A stretch of 64,000 bases of DNA from the NCBI GenBank assembly GCA_963676415.1, contig OY781097.1:992001-1056000 (forward strand). Reading direction: 5' to 3'. The position numbers and the translations under genes are program-made. The notes beneath the pieces are model-generated. The model was not told where the DNA came from. It was given only the letters and a program-made list of their open reading frames with translations, and did no database searches. Positions 1 through 8,737 of the stretch are shown here, piece by piece. The stretch is from G963662905 sp963676415. Lineage in GTDB: Bacteria > Bacteroidota > Bacteroidia > Bacteroidales > WRLA01. The first letter of the stretch is position 1. Each line of letters starts with the position of its first letter.

Positions 1-2
1 AC

Positions 3-2156
3 CATCGCAACTTACGGAGCATGGCACAGGCTCATATTGGTTTAGGCCGGGTTTATCAATTGATGGGAGAAACAGAAACAGCACTAAACAATTACACTAA
101 AGCTGAAAAAATTTATGAAAACCTTAAAGATAAACGTGGTATTGCAGCCAGTTTAATTGAAAAAGGCAATACTTATAGGGATAAACTGGATTATAAGTCG
201 GCACAGGAAGCGTATCTGAACGCTTTAGCCAAAGGCAACAACAGGCTCACCCCAAAACAAATTGCAAATATTTACAATAAAATAGCCTTTACTTTTGAAT
301 TGGCTGGTAATCAGACTGAAGCACAAAATTATTTTCAACGCTACATCCGCCAGATAAACCAAAATGCGGATCCATATGAGCAGGCAAATGCCTATAACGA
401 ATTGGGGAGTTATTACCTCAGGGGCAACTTAACTGAAAAAGCCCTGGAATATTTCAATGACGCATTGCAACTGGCCATGAGCAGCAACAACAATGAAGCA
501 ACAGAGGTTGCGTCAGCCAATTTATCTGATCTTTATACACTTACGGGCAATTATAAAAAAGCACTGGAAAGCCACATTATATATACCAGTGCGCGCGAAA
601 CCAATTCGTACAAAGCCAAACGTGAAGAATTAAAGTTGTTGGAAGTCAAAAATAAATTGAGCCAAAACGAAGATCAAATCGAATTTGCACAAAAATTATA
701 TCAGGAAGAACGCCTTAAAAACCGCAATGCACTTTACTTCATTATACTGATTACGGCAACATTAGTTATTGTCCTTGTACTTGTATTCTTGCTTTACAGG
801 CAAAACAGGAGAAACAAGAACGTCATGTATTTACTTTCTGAACAAAACCAACAGGTACAGCAAAAGACCGAAGAAATCAGGATGCAAAATATCCGTTTGG
901 AACAAATCAACCGCGATTTGAATATATCCAAACAAAAAGCAGAAGAGTCAACTACATCCAAATCGCTATTCCTCGCCAATATGAGCCACGAAATCCGCAC
1001 ACCAATGAACGGGATAATCGGAATGGCCAATGAACTAAAAAACACGACATTGAACAGCGAGCAGATTGAAGCACTGAACATAATCACCATTTCAGCGGAA
1101 AACCTGCTCACGATCATCAACGAAATCCTGGATTTCTCGAAAATTGAATCGGGAAAACTGGAGCTCGAAAGCATACAATTTGATCTTTATCAGGAGATTA
1201 AAAGCATTATTTCCCTCCTCAGCCTGAAATCCAAAGAAAAAGGGCTAGAGCTTCTTTCCGAAATTGATCCGTATGTGCCGCGTTATTTGGTGGGAGATCC
1301 GGTAAGGCTCAAGCAGGTGATCATCAATTTAGTGAATAACGGCTTGAAATTCACCGAAAAAGGAGGTGTTCGGGTCAATATCATGGTAATGGATCATATT
1401 TCACGGACTACTATTTTGCGCATTGAGGTAATTGATACCGGTATTGGTATTTCTGAAAACGAGAAAAGAAAGCTGTTCCATTCTTTTTCGCAGTCGGATC
1501 CATCGTTTACGCGCAAATACGGCGGAACAGGTTTGGGACTGGCAATTTCAAAAAACCTGGTAAGCTTAATGAATGGAGAAATTGGTGTGGAAAGCGAACT
1601 GGGCAATGGATCAAAGTTTTGGTTTACAGCCCGTTTTACAGATGGCACGGCGCCCCCTTCATACATTCCCCGCAAAGAACCTTACAAAATATATGCCCGT
1701 GTTCCGGATTTTAATAAACAGAAAAAAGACATCACAAAAAATAATAAGCCGGAAAACAGTTCAAAAAATATTCCTCCATCCGCTCAAAACAATGAGCTTA
1801 ACCGTGTTTTGTTGATCGAAGATAATATGATCAATCAGAAAGTTGCAATGTCGGTTTTAAAGAAAAAAGGCTATGAAGTTTCTGTTGCAGAAAACGGTAA
1901 AGTGGGTTTTGAGAAATTCCAGGCCAATACTTTTGATTTTATCCTTATGGACATCATGATGCCTGTTATGGATGGGTTTGAAGCAACCCGATCTATCCGT
2001 GAACATGAAAAAAACAATAATCTGAAACGGACCAAGATTATTGCCATGACCGCTAATGCATTAAAGGAAGACCGGGAAAAATGCCTTGCTGCCGGAATGG
2101 ACGATTATATCAGCAAACCATTTAAGCCACAGGACCTTACTACTAAACTTCAATAA
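3..2156 (+). CDS. TPR-containing hybrid sensor histidine kinase (5' partial)
   Basis: The reading frame is open to the left edge, so the N-terminus lies outside the window; the first ATG inside is at 21. Numbering from that ATG: TPR-like helical repeats fill about residues 1-225, one membrane helix lies at about 239-262, a coiled coil follows, then the HisKA H-box (NMSHEIRTPMNG, His near 323). The ATPase domain has an N-box near 437 (NNGLKF), DTGIGI near 472 and GTGLGLA near 502. A receiver domain spans about 595-708 with its phospho-Asp in ILMDIMMP near 643 and Lys in SKPF. In this family the TPRs act as the sensor or partner-binding part, and phosphate passes from kinase to receiver. No DNA-binding output domain is present, so another response regulator must be the effector. 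The Spy-like gene downstream is a plausible target (inference). Confidence 0.93.
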   Translation, partial: HRNLRSMAQAHIGLGRVYQLMGETETALNNYTKAEKIYENLKDKRGIAASLIEKGNTYRDKLDYKSAQEAYLNALAKGNNRLTPKQIANIYNKIAFTFELAGNQTEAQNYFQRYIRQINQNADPYEQANAYNELGSYYLRGNLTEKALEYFNDALQLAMSSNNNEATEVASANLSDLYTLTGNYKKALESHIIYTSARETNSYKAKREELKLLEVKNKLSQNEDQIEFAQKLYQEERLKNRNALYFIILITATLVIVLVLVFLLYRQNRRNKNVMYLLSEQNQQVQQKTEEIRMQNIRLEQINRDLNISKQKAEESTTSKSLFLANMSHEIRTPMNGIIGMANELKNTTLNSEQIEALNIITISAENLLTIINEILDFSKIESGKLELESIQFDLYQEIKSIISLLSLKSKEKGLELLSEIDPYVPRYLVGDPVRLKQVIINLVNNGLKFTEKGGVRVNIMVMDHISRTTILRIEVIDTGIGISENEKRKLFHSFSQSDPSFTRKYGGTGLGLAISKNLVSLMNGEIGVESELGNGSKFWFTARFTDGTAPPSYIPRKEPYKIYARVPDFNKQKKDITKNNKPENSSKNIPPSAQNNELNRVLLIEDNMINQKVAMSVLKKKGYEVSVAENGKVGFEKFQANTFDFILMDIMMPVMDGFEATRSIREHEKNNNLKRTKIIAMTANALKEDREKCLAAGMDDYISKPFKPQDLTTKLQ

Positions 2157-2169
2157 TCCTGAAATAGTC

Positions 2170-2198
2170 CTGCAACGCCTCTGCAACAGTGCTGCAAC
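2170..2198 (+). promoter_or_regulatory. Three CTGCAAC direct repeats at 11-bp spacing
   Basis: CTGCAAC occurs at 2170-2176, 2181-2187 and 2192-2198, each repeat starting exactly 11 bp after the last. Seven-bp boxes separated by 4 bp, all on one helical face, is the layout bound by OmpR/PhoB-type response regulators. The array lies 127 bp upstream of the Spy/CpxP-like gene and just after the hybrid kinase gene. The regulator itself is not identified. Confidence 0.5.
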
Positions 2199-2324
2199 AG
2201 CATTGCCAAAACCCTAAGCCCAGGTCGTGTTTCACATATTTTAACATTTGAGGCTTTTCCAAAATTAAACCCTTGCCGGTTTTGGGCATCCAATAAGCGT
2301 ATTAACCAAATAATAAAAATTATC

Positions 2325-2819
2325 ATGAAAACACGATCCATTGCGATTAGCACACTCTTGATTCTGAGTTTGTTCAGCCTGAACATCATGGCACAGAATG
2401 GCCCAAGGCAGGGTTTTCCTAAAGGCGAAAGAAATTTTGAAAAAGGCGATTGGCTGCCTGGTTTAACAGACGAACAAAAGGACGCTATTAAAGAAATCAG
2501 GATGGAAGGCATGAAGCAACAGCTTCCGCTCAAAAACAAAAAGGACGAACTGAAAGCCCGCTTAAAAACAGAAATGACAGCGGATCAACCCAATGAAACC
2601 GAAATCAATGATCTTATTGAAGAAATTGGCAAAATTGATATCGACAAGCACAAAATCCGCACAAAAAACCGCTTGGAAATCCGCAAACTGCTCAATGATG
2701 AGCAACGCCTGGTTTTTGATATGCGTGCGGAACACAGGCACCCAGGAAAAGACAGGCCCGGCAAAATGCAACGCCCGCACCGTGGACCGAGAGACTGCCA
2801 ACGCCCCCTATTAGATTAA
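2325..2819 (+). CDS. Spy/CpxP-like periplasmic protein
   Basis: A 164-residue protein with a signal peptide (residues 1-22, ending near IMAQ) followed by a highly charged, all-helical body. The segment LTDEQKDAIKEIR resembles the LTxxQ repeat of the Spy/CpxP family, and a second copy is seen near LLNDEQRLVFDMR. The C-terminus is rich in His, Arg and Pro. Members are periplasmic chaperones or stress and metal sensors that dampen envelope two-component systems. The location behind a kinase gene and three PhoB/OmpR-like boxes fits an envelope-stress response (inference). It ends in a strong terminator. Confidence 0.7.
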   Translation: MKTRSIAISTLLILSLFSLNIMAQNGPRQGFPKGERNFEKGDWLPGLTDEQKDAIKEIRMEGMKQQLPLKNKKDELKARLKTEMTADQPNETEINDLIEEIGKIDIDKHKIRTKNRLEIRKLLNDEQRLVFDMRAEHRHPGKDRPGKMQRPHRGPRDCQRPLLD

Positions 2820-2838
2820 AAATATATTATTAGTTCGA

Positions 2839-2872
2839 AAAAAATGGGTATCTTCGGGTATCCATTTTTTTT
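2839..2872 (+). terminator. Rho-independent terminator with UUCG loop
   Basis: A 14-bp stem (2839-2852 with 2857-2870, two G-U pairs) encloses a TTCG tetraloop and runs into a T-tract. It terminates the Spy-like gene and lies only 3 bp before the ComF start codon. Confidence 0.8.
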
Positions 2873-2875
2873 GTT

Positions 2876-3565
2876 ATGCCATTATTGAATGATTTTATTT
2901 CGCTGTTTTACCCGGATATCTGCCTGGCCTGCGGCAAAAGCCTGAGCAAGGGAGAAGATACCCTATGTACTGTCTGCATGGGTGAATTGCCCGTAACGGG
3001 TTTCCATAAATGGGCAGAAAATCCTGTAGCAGAAGCCTTTTGGGGCAAACAACAGATTAAAGCAGCAACTGCTTTATACTATTTCCATAAGGGAAGCAGG
3101 ATACAGCACCTGATCCATCAACTGAAATATAAAGGCAAACAGGAAATCGGGATTTATCTCGGAAAACTTTATGGGCATGAACTTCAAGCCACAGAGCAAT
3201 TTGCCGATGTTGATTATATTGTTCCTGTTCCCCTGCATCCTGCCAAGCTACGCAAACGCGGATACAACCAGAGCGAATGCTTTGCTGCCGGGCTTGAAGA
3301 AAGCATGAACGCAAAAATGGACACCAAAAATCTCATCCGCGCTACCGAAACCAGCACCCAAACCAAAAAATCACGGATTGAACGTTGGCAAAATGTGCAG
3401 TCGGTATTTCAGATAAAGGACGAAAAACTCTTTGAAAACAAGCATATTCTGGTGGTTGATGATGTAATCACCACAGGAGCTACCATGGAAGGCTGTTTAG
3501 AGAAACTAAAAGATATAAAAGGAATTAGGCTTAGTGTGGCGGCAATTGCCGTTGCAGGAGACTGA
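2876..3565 (+). CDS. comF: ComF family phosphoribosyltransferase-like protein
   Basis: A 229-residue protein of normal ComF length. The N-terminus carries a zinc-ribbon Cys pattern (CLACG at about 17-21 and CTVC at about 32-35). The C-terminal half is a type I phosphoribosyltransferase fold with the PRPP loop ILVVDDVITTGATMEG near 190. ComF proteins are linked to DNA uptake or to recombination at stalled forks; the exact reaction is unknown. The start is the first ATG, directly after a terminator hairpin. It converges on the amylase gene across a shared palindrome. Confidence 0.87.
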   Translation: MPLLNDFISLFYPDICLACGKSLSKGEDTLCTVCMGELPVTGFHKWAENPVAEAFWGKQQIKAATALYYFHKGSRIQHLIHQLKYKGKQEIGIYLGKLYGHELQATEQFADVDYIVPVPLHPAKLRKRGYNQSECFAAGLEESMNAKMDTKNLIRATETSTQTKKSRIERWQNVQSVFQIKDEKLFENKHILVVDDVITTGATMEGCLEKLKDIKGIRLSVAAIAVAGD

Positions 3566-3575
3566 TGATAAGCTT

Positions 3576-3612
3576 ATAGCTTTCCCAAAGCTGAACACCA
3601 TGGGAAAGCTAT
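3576..3612. terminator. Bidirectional terminator between comF and the amylase gene
   Basis: A perfect 12-bp stem (3576-3587 with 3601-3612, arms ATAGCTTTCCCA and TGGGAAAGCTAT) with a 13-nt loop lies between two convergent stop codons (3565 and 3618). T-rich sequence follows on the + side. Confidence 0.65.
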
Positions 3613-3617
3613 TTATC

Positions 3618-6600
3618 TTATTGTTTCATCAGTTTCAAATAAAATTCCTGCTGATCCTTGCTTATGATACGAAGCAAATAAATTCCTGCAGGAACATCAT
3701 TAAGATCAAGAAGATATTCCGGTGCATTTTCTGCCGGAATTTCTTTTTTCAGGATCCTTCCGCTGAAATCCAGCAAATACAATTCTGATAAAGACAGTTT
3801 TTGATCCATAAACTGAAGGCGAACCGATTCATGCGCCGGATTTGGTATCAGGCGGATAAAACTATAAGCATCCATTTCTTCAATTCCTGTACAATCTTTG
3901 AAAACAATATTGATGGTATCCGAAGCCATACATCCGTGCGGGCCGGTAATGGAGCAATACACTTTCATTGTAAGCTCCTCCCCTCCTGAGCTGAGCGTTA
4001 TTGTCTGGCTTTGCTCTCCGTTGGACCACAAATAGGCTGATCCCGGATTTCCTGCATCCAGTTTGATGCTTTTTTCCTTGCAGACAATAGTATCCGGACC
4101 CAGTTCGAGGTCAAGGCTGCTGCGCTCAACAATGCAGGAATAAAGCGGGCTTTCACAACCTTTGAAAGAAGTTACATAAAGACTGTAGGTTCCTTCTTCG
4201 GTAATTGTCCGTTTTTGGGTATGTAATCCGTCTGCCCAGTGGTAAGAAGCAAAACCCGAACCGGCATCAAGCGTAGCATTTTCACCGGGACACATCCATA
4301 GTTCTTCCGGAATCTGCGGAACCGGCAATGCGGCCACTTCAATAAAAATACTGCCTGTTACCATACTGCCATCGGCACGCTCGGCAATTAGCGTATATCG
4401 TCCTTCTTCCCATACTTCAAGATATCGGGTACTGGCCAGACCATCATTCCAGTCGTAACGGACATAACCAGCTCCGGCATCTAAGCGGATACTTTCTCCT
4501 TCGCAGATGCTGGTATCGCGGCCAATTGATATTTCTTCGGGTGCGCCAAATTCCCAGGCACCCATATCGAGGCGGGCAGTGCCATCACCGTTTCCGTCCC
4601 AAATACGTTCACTTCCACCCAAATCTGTAATCAGGCTGCTTGTCCTTTCAGGGTTTGCAGCATCGACAGCGGGTGATGAAGCCGTTAAGCGGAAATTACC
4701 GTCATCAGGATTTGCAAAAAGCGGGTCGGCATCAATATTTCCTGTTCCGCTATATCCCCCTTCAACATTTGAATAGGATATCAAAATACTTTCAGAAGCC
4801 TGCACATCCATATCCCTGAGGATTGAGTTTGTGATGAGAGAAGACGCTGTTCCCTGAAGCATCAACGCCGGATTTCCGACGCCAGATTTGCTTTGGTTGC
4901 CTGCAAGGCTCAGGTTATCAATGATAAAGCTTCCCTGAAGTTCCAGGATTTTATCTGCCGTATTTTGTACGATCTCGGAGCTGCTCAGGAGAACAACCGA
5001 ATTTTCCCCACAGTAAATCAGCGGCTGGTCCGTTTCTTCCTGAACCACCTGCCCATTGATACTGCAATTTACCAGTTGGCAAGTTGAATAATCCCAGATG
5101 GACATGGCTGTGCCCCAGTTTCCTTCATTTCCTTCGATGCGGCTGCTGTTGATACGTACCGTAGCGGCATTTACACCGATTCCGGCAGCGCATGAAGAAA
5201 TATTGTTTTGAATGCTGCAATTTTGCATAATTGCATTTCCTCCATCATGGAAGAAAACCCCGCCACCGCAATCCTGTGCTGTGCTGTTGGAGATTATAAG
5301 GTTTGAGAGCATGGGCGATGATGCAAAAACCTGAAGTGCTCCACCGGAATTATCCGGCCATTCGCCATTTGCATTTCCATCGGTAAGCGTCAAACCCTTG
5401 ATGTGGCAAGCGTGGTTTTCGCCATTGTGGATTTTCAAAACGGGGCCTGTATTGCTGCCTGAAATAATCGTTGCCACTATATGGCCTTCATTGCCATCTA
5501 TTGCAAACATGCTGGCGAGCAGTACGTTTTTGCCCGACATATCAATATGTTCGTGGTAGGTTCCGTCGGCAATCAAAATGCTGTCGCAGGCCGAACTGCG
5601 GTCAACGGCTTCCTGAATACCGGCTAAAGGATTGGATTGTGTTCCGGCTGCTCCTGCAGATCCGCTGGTACTCACATACCATCTCCGTGAAGTGGAAGCG
5701 CTAACGGTCAATTTTCCGGACACATTTTTAGAACCGTCCCAGAAGCCACCAGAAGCGGTTCCGTCTTTGGCCACACCACCATAAACATAAGGCTGGCCGT
5801 CAATTTCGAAACGGCTGGCGTAATAATAATTTCCTGCTTCCATGCAGGGCAGGCTCAGTACGTATTCATCATTTGCATTTACAAATCCGGGCGAAGAGCG
5901 ATCACCGTTATAAACGGCTTCCTGCCAGTTCCAGTTATCGCTCCAAGGTTCGTTATTAAATTCTGAAACACCTATCCAGCAACGGATTCCCTCTGCCTGA
6001 CCAGTTTCGGTTGTCCGTCCTCCCACAAAAACCTGTGCATAAACATCAATTCCTTCGCAGGGCAATGCGGTATATTCGGCCGGATACTGAAGGTTGACCC
6101 AGGTGCCGGTTTTGTTTTCGGTAAAAACAACAAATTCGCCGGCTTCGAGGTACCAGGGCGATGTAGTGGAAGAAATTTCGTAAGCTTCGCCGGTCAGCGC
6201 GTTGAACCAGGTACCGGTATTATGGAAGTTGGGATAAACATCGCGCCCATTCACACCGAAATTCCCGATTACGATGGCTTTGCCGGTTTCCAGACCGGAA
6301 TTGGTCAGTTTGATCCTGCGTGATTCATTGACAACATCCATCTCCACTTGGGTATAAGGGCTTTTAAAAACATCGTTCTCATGGCGCAGTTTCATGAGCT
6401 GGCTGAAGGTTTGGTAAAGCTGTGCCCTGTCGGGATCATCCTGATAATCCCAGCGTGGCGGTTTGGCCGCGGTTCGGCTGTCCTCGGTCATTGTGGGCCA
6501 GTTGATGGAATAATCATAGCCCAGCTCTTCGAATTGCCAAATCATTTTGGGCCCCGGATAGGTAAAAAAGAAAGCTGCTGCCAAAGCCGAGCGCTTTAAT

Positions 6601-8651
6601 GCCGTTGCCGTATCCGTGATGCAATGTTGCGGATTTCCGCAATTGCCGTAGGTAACATTTTTGTACATCTGGCGTTCCTCATCATGGCTTTCCATAAAAG
6701 TAACCAAACCGGGCTGGCTCCATCCTCGGTTGCCGTAATAACCCCACGACAGGTCCGATGCCGAGCCATTATAACCCATACTGGCTTCGCTGTAAGGGTC
6801 ATCCATATTTCCCCAAAGCATCATCCCGTTTTCGGCAAGTACTTTTTCTTCATCATTATCAGCAAAATGTTCCAAAATAACGTACGCTCCGGGCTTCGCC
6901 GTTTTTACGGTTTGCGCAATACGCTTCAGGTTTTGCACGCGCGAATCATCATAAGCACTCCATTGTCCCAGATCTGAGCTTTGCTTTTGTGTAATTCCTT
7001 TGGATAAGTCGAGGCGATATCCATCGAAATGATATTCCTCAAGCCAAAATTCCAATACTCTTTTTACATAATTTTGGGTGAAAGTACTGGAGTGGTCAAA
7101 ATCATGAAAAACACTCATTGGGTGAGGCGCATACACATTAAACCATGGATTGTCTTCTGCTGTTTGATTGATGCTTGCATCCCAATAAAGCTGCGCCAGA
7201 GGAGAGTTGCCGGTAGCATGGTTCAGCACAAGGTCCATAATCACCACCATATCCCTTTTATGGCATTCATTGATGAGCGTTTTGAGCATATGCGGTGTTC
7301 CATAATATTTATCCGGTGCGAAAAAATAGGAAGGGCCATAGCCCCAGCTGTCGTTTCCGTCAAATTCGATCATCGGCATCAGCTCAATGGCGTTGATACC
7401 CAGTTGTTGGAGATAATCAAGTTTATCAATTATTTTTTGATAGCTATGCTCTGTGGCAAAATCGCGCACAAGCAGCTCATAAATCACGAGATCTGTTTCC
7501 CATGGCAATGAGAAATTATCGTCATCCCAATCGAAAGCTTCCCTTTGGGTATAAAAAACCGACACAATACCTGTGGTTTTTCCTTCCGGATATTCAATGC
7601 GGTTGGGATAAACATCGTCAGGTATATATTTATCGTTCCAGGGATCCAAAATCAGTTCGGAATACGGATCGCCTATTTTGAGTTCAGCATCCACGTAATA
7701 TTGGTACAGATATGCCTGATCGGGATTCAGCCCATCGAGTTCAATCCAGAAACGTTTGCCGTTAGAAGTACGTTTCATATAATTCTCAGGGCCAAATTCC
7801 CATTGATTAAAATCGCTGAGGAGAAAGACAAAATCCTTTTCAGGCGCTACCAGGACAAAACCCGTTTTGTTATCGCCAATGTAATTGATACCATCATGCC
7901 AGCCATCGGGAATTTCAGCGGTTTCGACATCCGGGCGCACATAAAACTGCACACTGTCCCAAACCTCCAAACTGCCCTGATTGGCTTTCACGCTGGCATA
8001 GTATTTACCGTAATCCGTGGGTGTATAACCGTAAATCAATTCCGATTCGTTCGTCGTAGCTACTTCCTGATTATTGATATAAAGCGTTATTTTTTCGGCG
8101 CTCAAAGCCTGGGCATTAAATGTGATGGCTTCATTTCTGTTTGCAAGAAAATGCTCTGTTGCAGGCGCTATGAACTGGACATTCAGTCCGCCGGTAAACA
8201 TATCCACAAAAATATCACTGCCATCAGCTGTTTTTCCTTCCAGCCAATAGCCGTCCACTTCTTCTTCGGAGCGGAACACGAAAGCCATTTTTAAAACGCT
8301 CTCCCCATCAGGGACGGCATAATATTCCCGTACCGAAGAGCCTATTGTGATTTTAAAAAGATCGGTCCCAATACGCTCGAGTTTAGTTTCGGGCGTATTT
8401 TCGCCCCATTCTGTTTTTACATATTTCCAATCGGAAGTTGATGTGCTTTCGCTTGTAATGACTCCGGTATGGGCATATACGTCCCCGTCATAACCGGCCA
8501 GTCCGCCATTGCCTTCTGCAGCATTAAATGTAATCGTCACTTCATCGTTTTCACCTGGGAAAGGCGGATCGCTGATAATCAGCTGTGCATGCATTTGAAG
8601 CAAAATCCCCGTGAGCGCAATGAAGGCTAAAAAAATCTTTTTCATAATCAA
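3618..8651 (-). CDS. Secreted GH13 alpha-amylase with beta-helix region and T9SS sorting domain
   Basis: A 1,677-residue secreted protein with a signal peptide at 1-22. N-terminal beta-sandwich modules (about 25-380) include an early-set, glycogen-branching-like module. The GH13 barrel follows with all four conserved regions: DLVLNH (about 474), GYRLDLSKG (about 545, nucleophile Asp), VILEHFAD (about 594, acid/base Glu) and ESHDEER (about 655, Asp). After a C-terminal amylase sheet and a further sandwich module, residues about 1,010-1,350 form a parallel beta-helix of the choice-of-anchor type ending in LDMGAWEFG. Three Ig-like segments with SICEGESIRLDAG-type openings follow, then a type A T9SS tail (IPNPAHESVRLQF to the end). 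It should hydrolyse alpha-1,4-glucan at the cell surface or outside the cell. It is transcribed behind the eight-repeat binding protein. Confidence 0.88.
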   Translation of the reverse strand: MIMKKIFLAFIALTGILLQMHAQLIISDPPFPGENDEVTITFNAAEGNGGLAGYDGDVYAHTGVITSESTSTSDWKYVKTEWGENTPETKLERIGTDLFKITIGSSVREYYAVPDGESVLKMAFVFRSEEEVDGYWLEGKTADGSDIFVDMFTGGLNVQFIAPATEHFLANRNEAITFNAQALSAEKITLYINNQEVATTNESELIYGYTPTDYGKYYASVKANQGSLEVWDSVQFYVRPDVETAEIPDGWHDGINYIGDNKTGFVLVAPEKDFVFLLSDFNQWEFGPENYMKRTSNGKRFWIELDGLNPDQAYLYQYYVDAELKIGDPYSELILDPWNDKYIPDDVYPNRIEYPEGKTTGIVSVFYTQREAFDWDDDNFSLPWETDLVIYELLVRDFATEHSYQKIIDKLDYLQQLGINAIELMPMIEFDGNDSWGYGPSYFFAPDKYYGTPHMLKTLINECHKRDMVVIMDLVLNHATGNSPLAQLYWDASINQTAEDNPWFNVYAPHPMSVFHDFDHSSTFTQNYVKRVLEFWLEEYHFDGYRLDLSKGITQKQSSDLGQWSAYDDSRVQNLKRIAQTVKTAKPGAYVILEHFADNDEEKVLAENGMMLWGNMDDPYSEASMGYNGSASDLSWGYYGNRGWSQPGLVTFMESHDEERQMYKNVTYGNCGNPQHCITDTATALKRSALAAAFFFTYPGPKMIWQFEELGYDYSINWPTMTEDSRTAAKPPRWDYQDDPDRAQLYQTFSQLMKLRHENDVFKSPYTQVEMDVVNESRRIKLTNSGLETGKAIVIGNFGVNGRDVYPNFHNTGTWFNALTGEAYEISSTTSPWYLEAGEFVVFTENKTGTWVNLQYPAEYTALPCEGIDVYAQVFVGGRTTETGQAEGIRCWIGVSEFNNEPWSDNWNWQEAVYNGDRSSPGFVNANDEYVLSLPCMEAGNYYYASRFEIDGQPYVYGGVAKDGTASGGFWDGSKNVSGKLTVSASTSRRWYVSTSGSAGAAGTQSNPLAGIQEAVDRSSACDSILIADGTYHEHIDMSGKNVLLASMFAIDGNEGHIVATIISGSNTGPVLKIHNGENHACHIKGLTLTDGNANGEWPDNSGGALQVFASSPMLSNLIISNSTAQDCGGGVFFHDGGNAIMQNCSIQNNISSCAAGIGVNAATVRINSSRIEGNEGNWGTAMSIWDYSTCQLVNCSINGQVVQEETDQPLIYCGENSVVLLSSSEIVQNTADKILELQGSFIIDNLSLAGNQSKSGVGNPALMLQGTASSLITNSILRDMDVQASESILISYSNVEGGYSGTGNIDADPLFANPDDGNFRLTASSPAVDAANPERTSSLITDLGGSERIWDGNGDGTARLDMGAWEFGAPEEISIGRDTSICEGESIRLDAGAGYVRYDWNDGLASTRYLEVWEEGRYTLIAERADGSMVTGSIFIEVAALPVPQIPEELWMCPGENATLDAGSGFASYHWADGLHTQKRTITEEGTYSLYVTSFKGCESPLYSCIVERSSLDLELGPDTIVCKEKSIKLDAGNPGSAYLWSNGEQSQTITLSSGGEELTMKVYCSITGPHGCMASDTINIVFKDCTGIEEMDAYSFIRLIPNPAHESVRLQFMDQKLSLSELYLLDFSGRILKKEIPAENAPEYLLDLNDVPAGIYLLRIISKDQQEFYLKLMKQ

Positions 8652-8691
8652 TTATTTGAATTACAGGCCTTTTAATAAAAGCCATATTGCT

Positions 8692-8726
8692 AAAAAGCCG
8701 GTATCGATTGAAACGATACCGGCTTT
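8692..8726 (-). terminator. Terminator of the carbohydrate-binding repeat gene
   Basis: A perfect 13-bp stem (8694-8706 with 8714-8726, arm AAAGCCGGTATCG) with a 7-nt loop, followed on the minus strand by a short T-run. It lies 12 bp after the stop codon at 8738 and before the amylase gene, so amylase expression needs read-through or its own promoter in the 86-bp gap. Confidence 0.8.
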
Positions 8727-8737
8727 GAAATATATTT

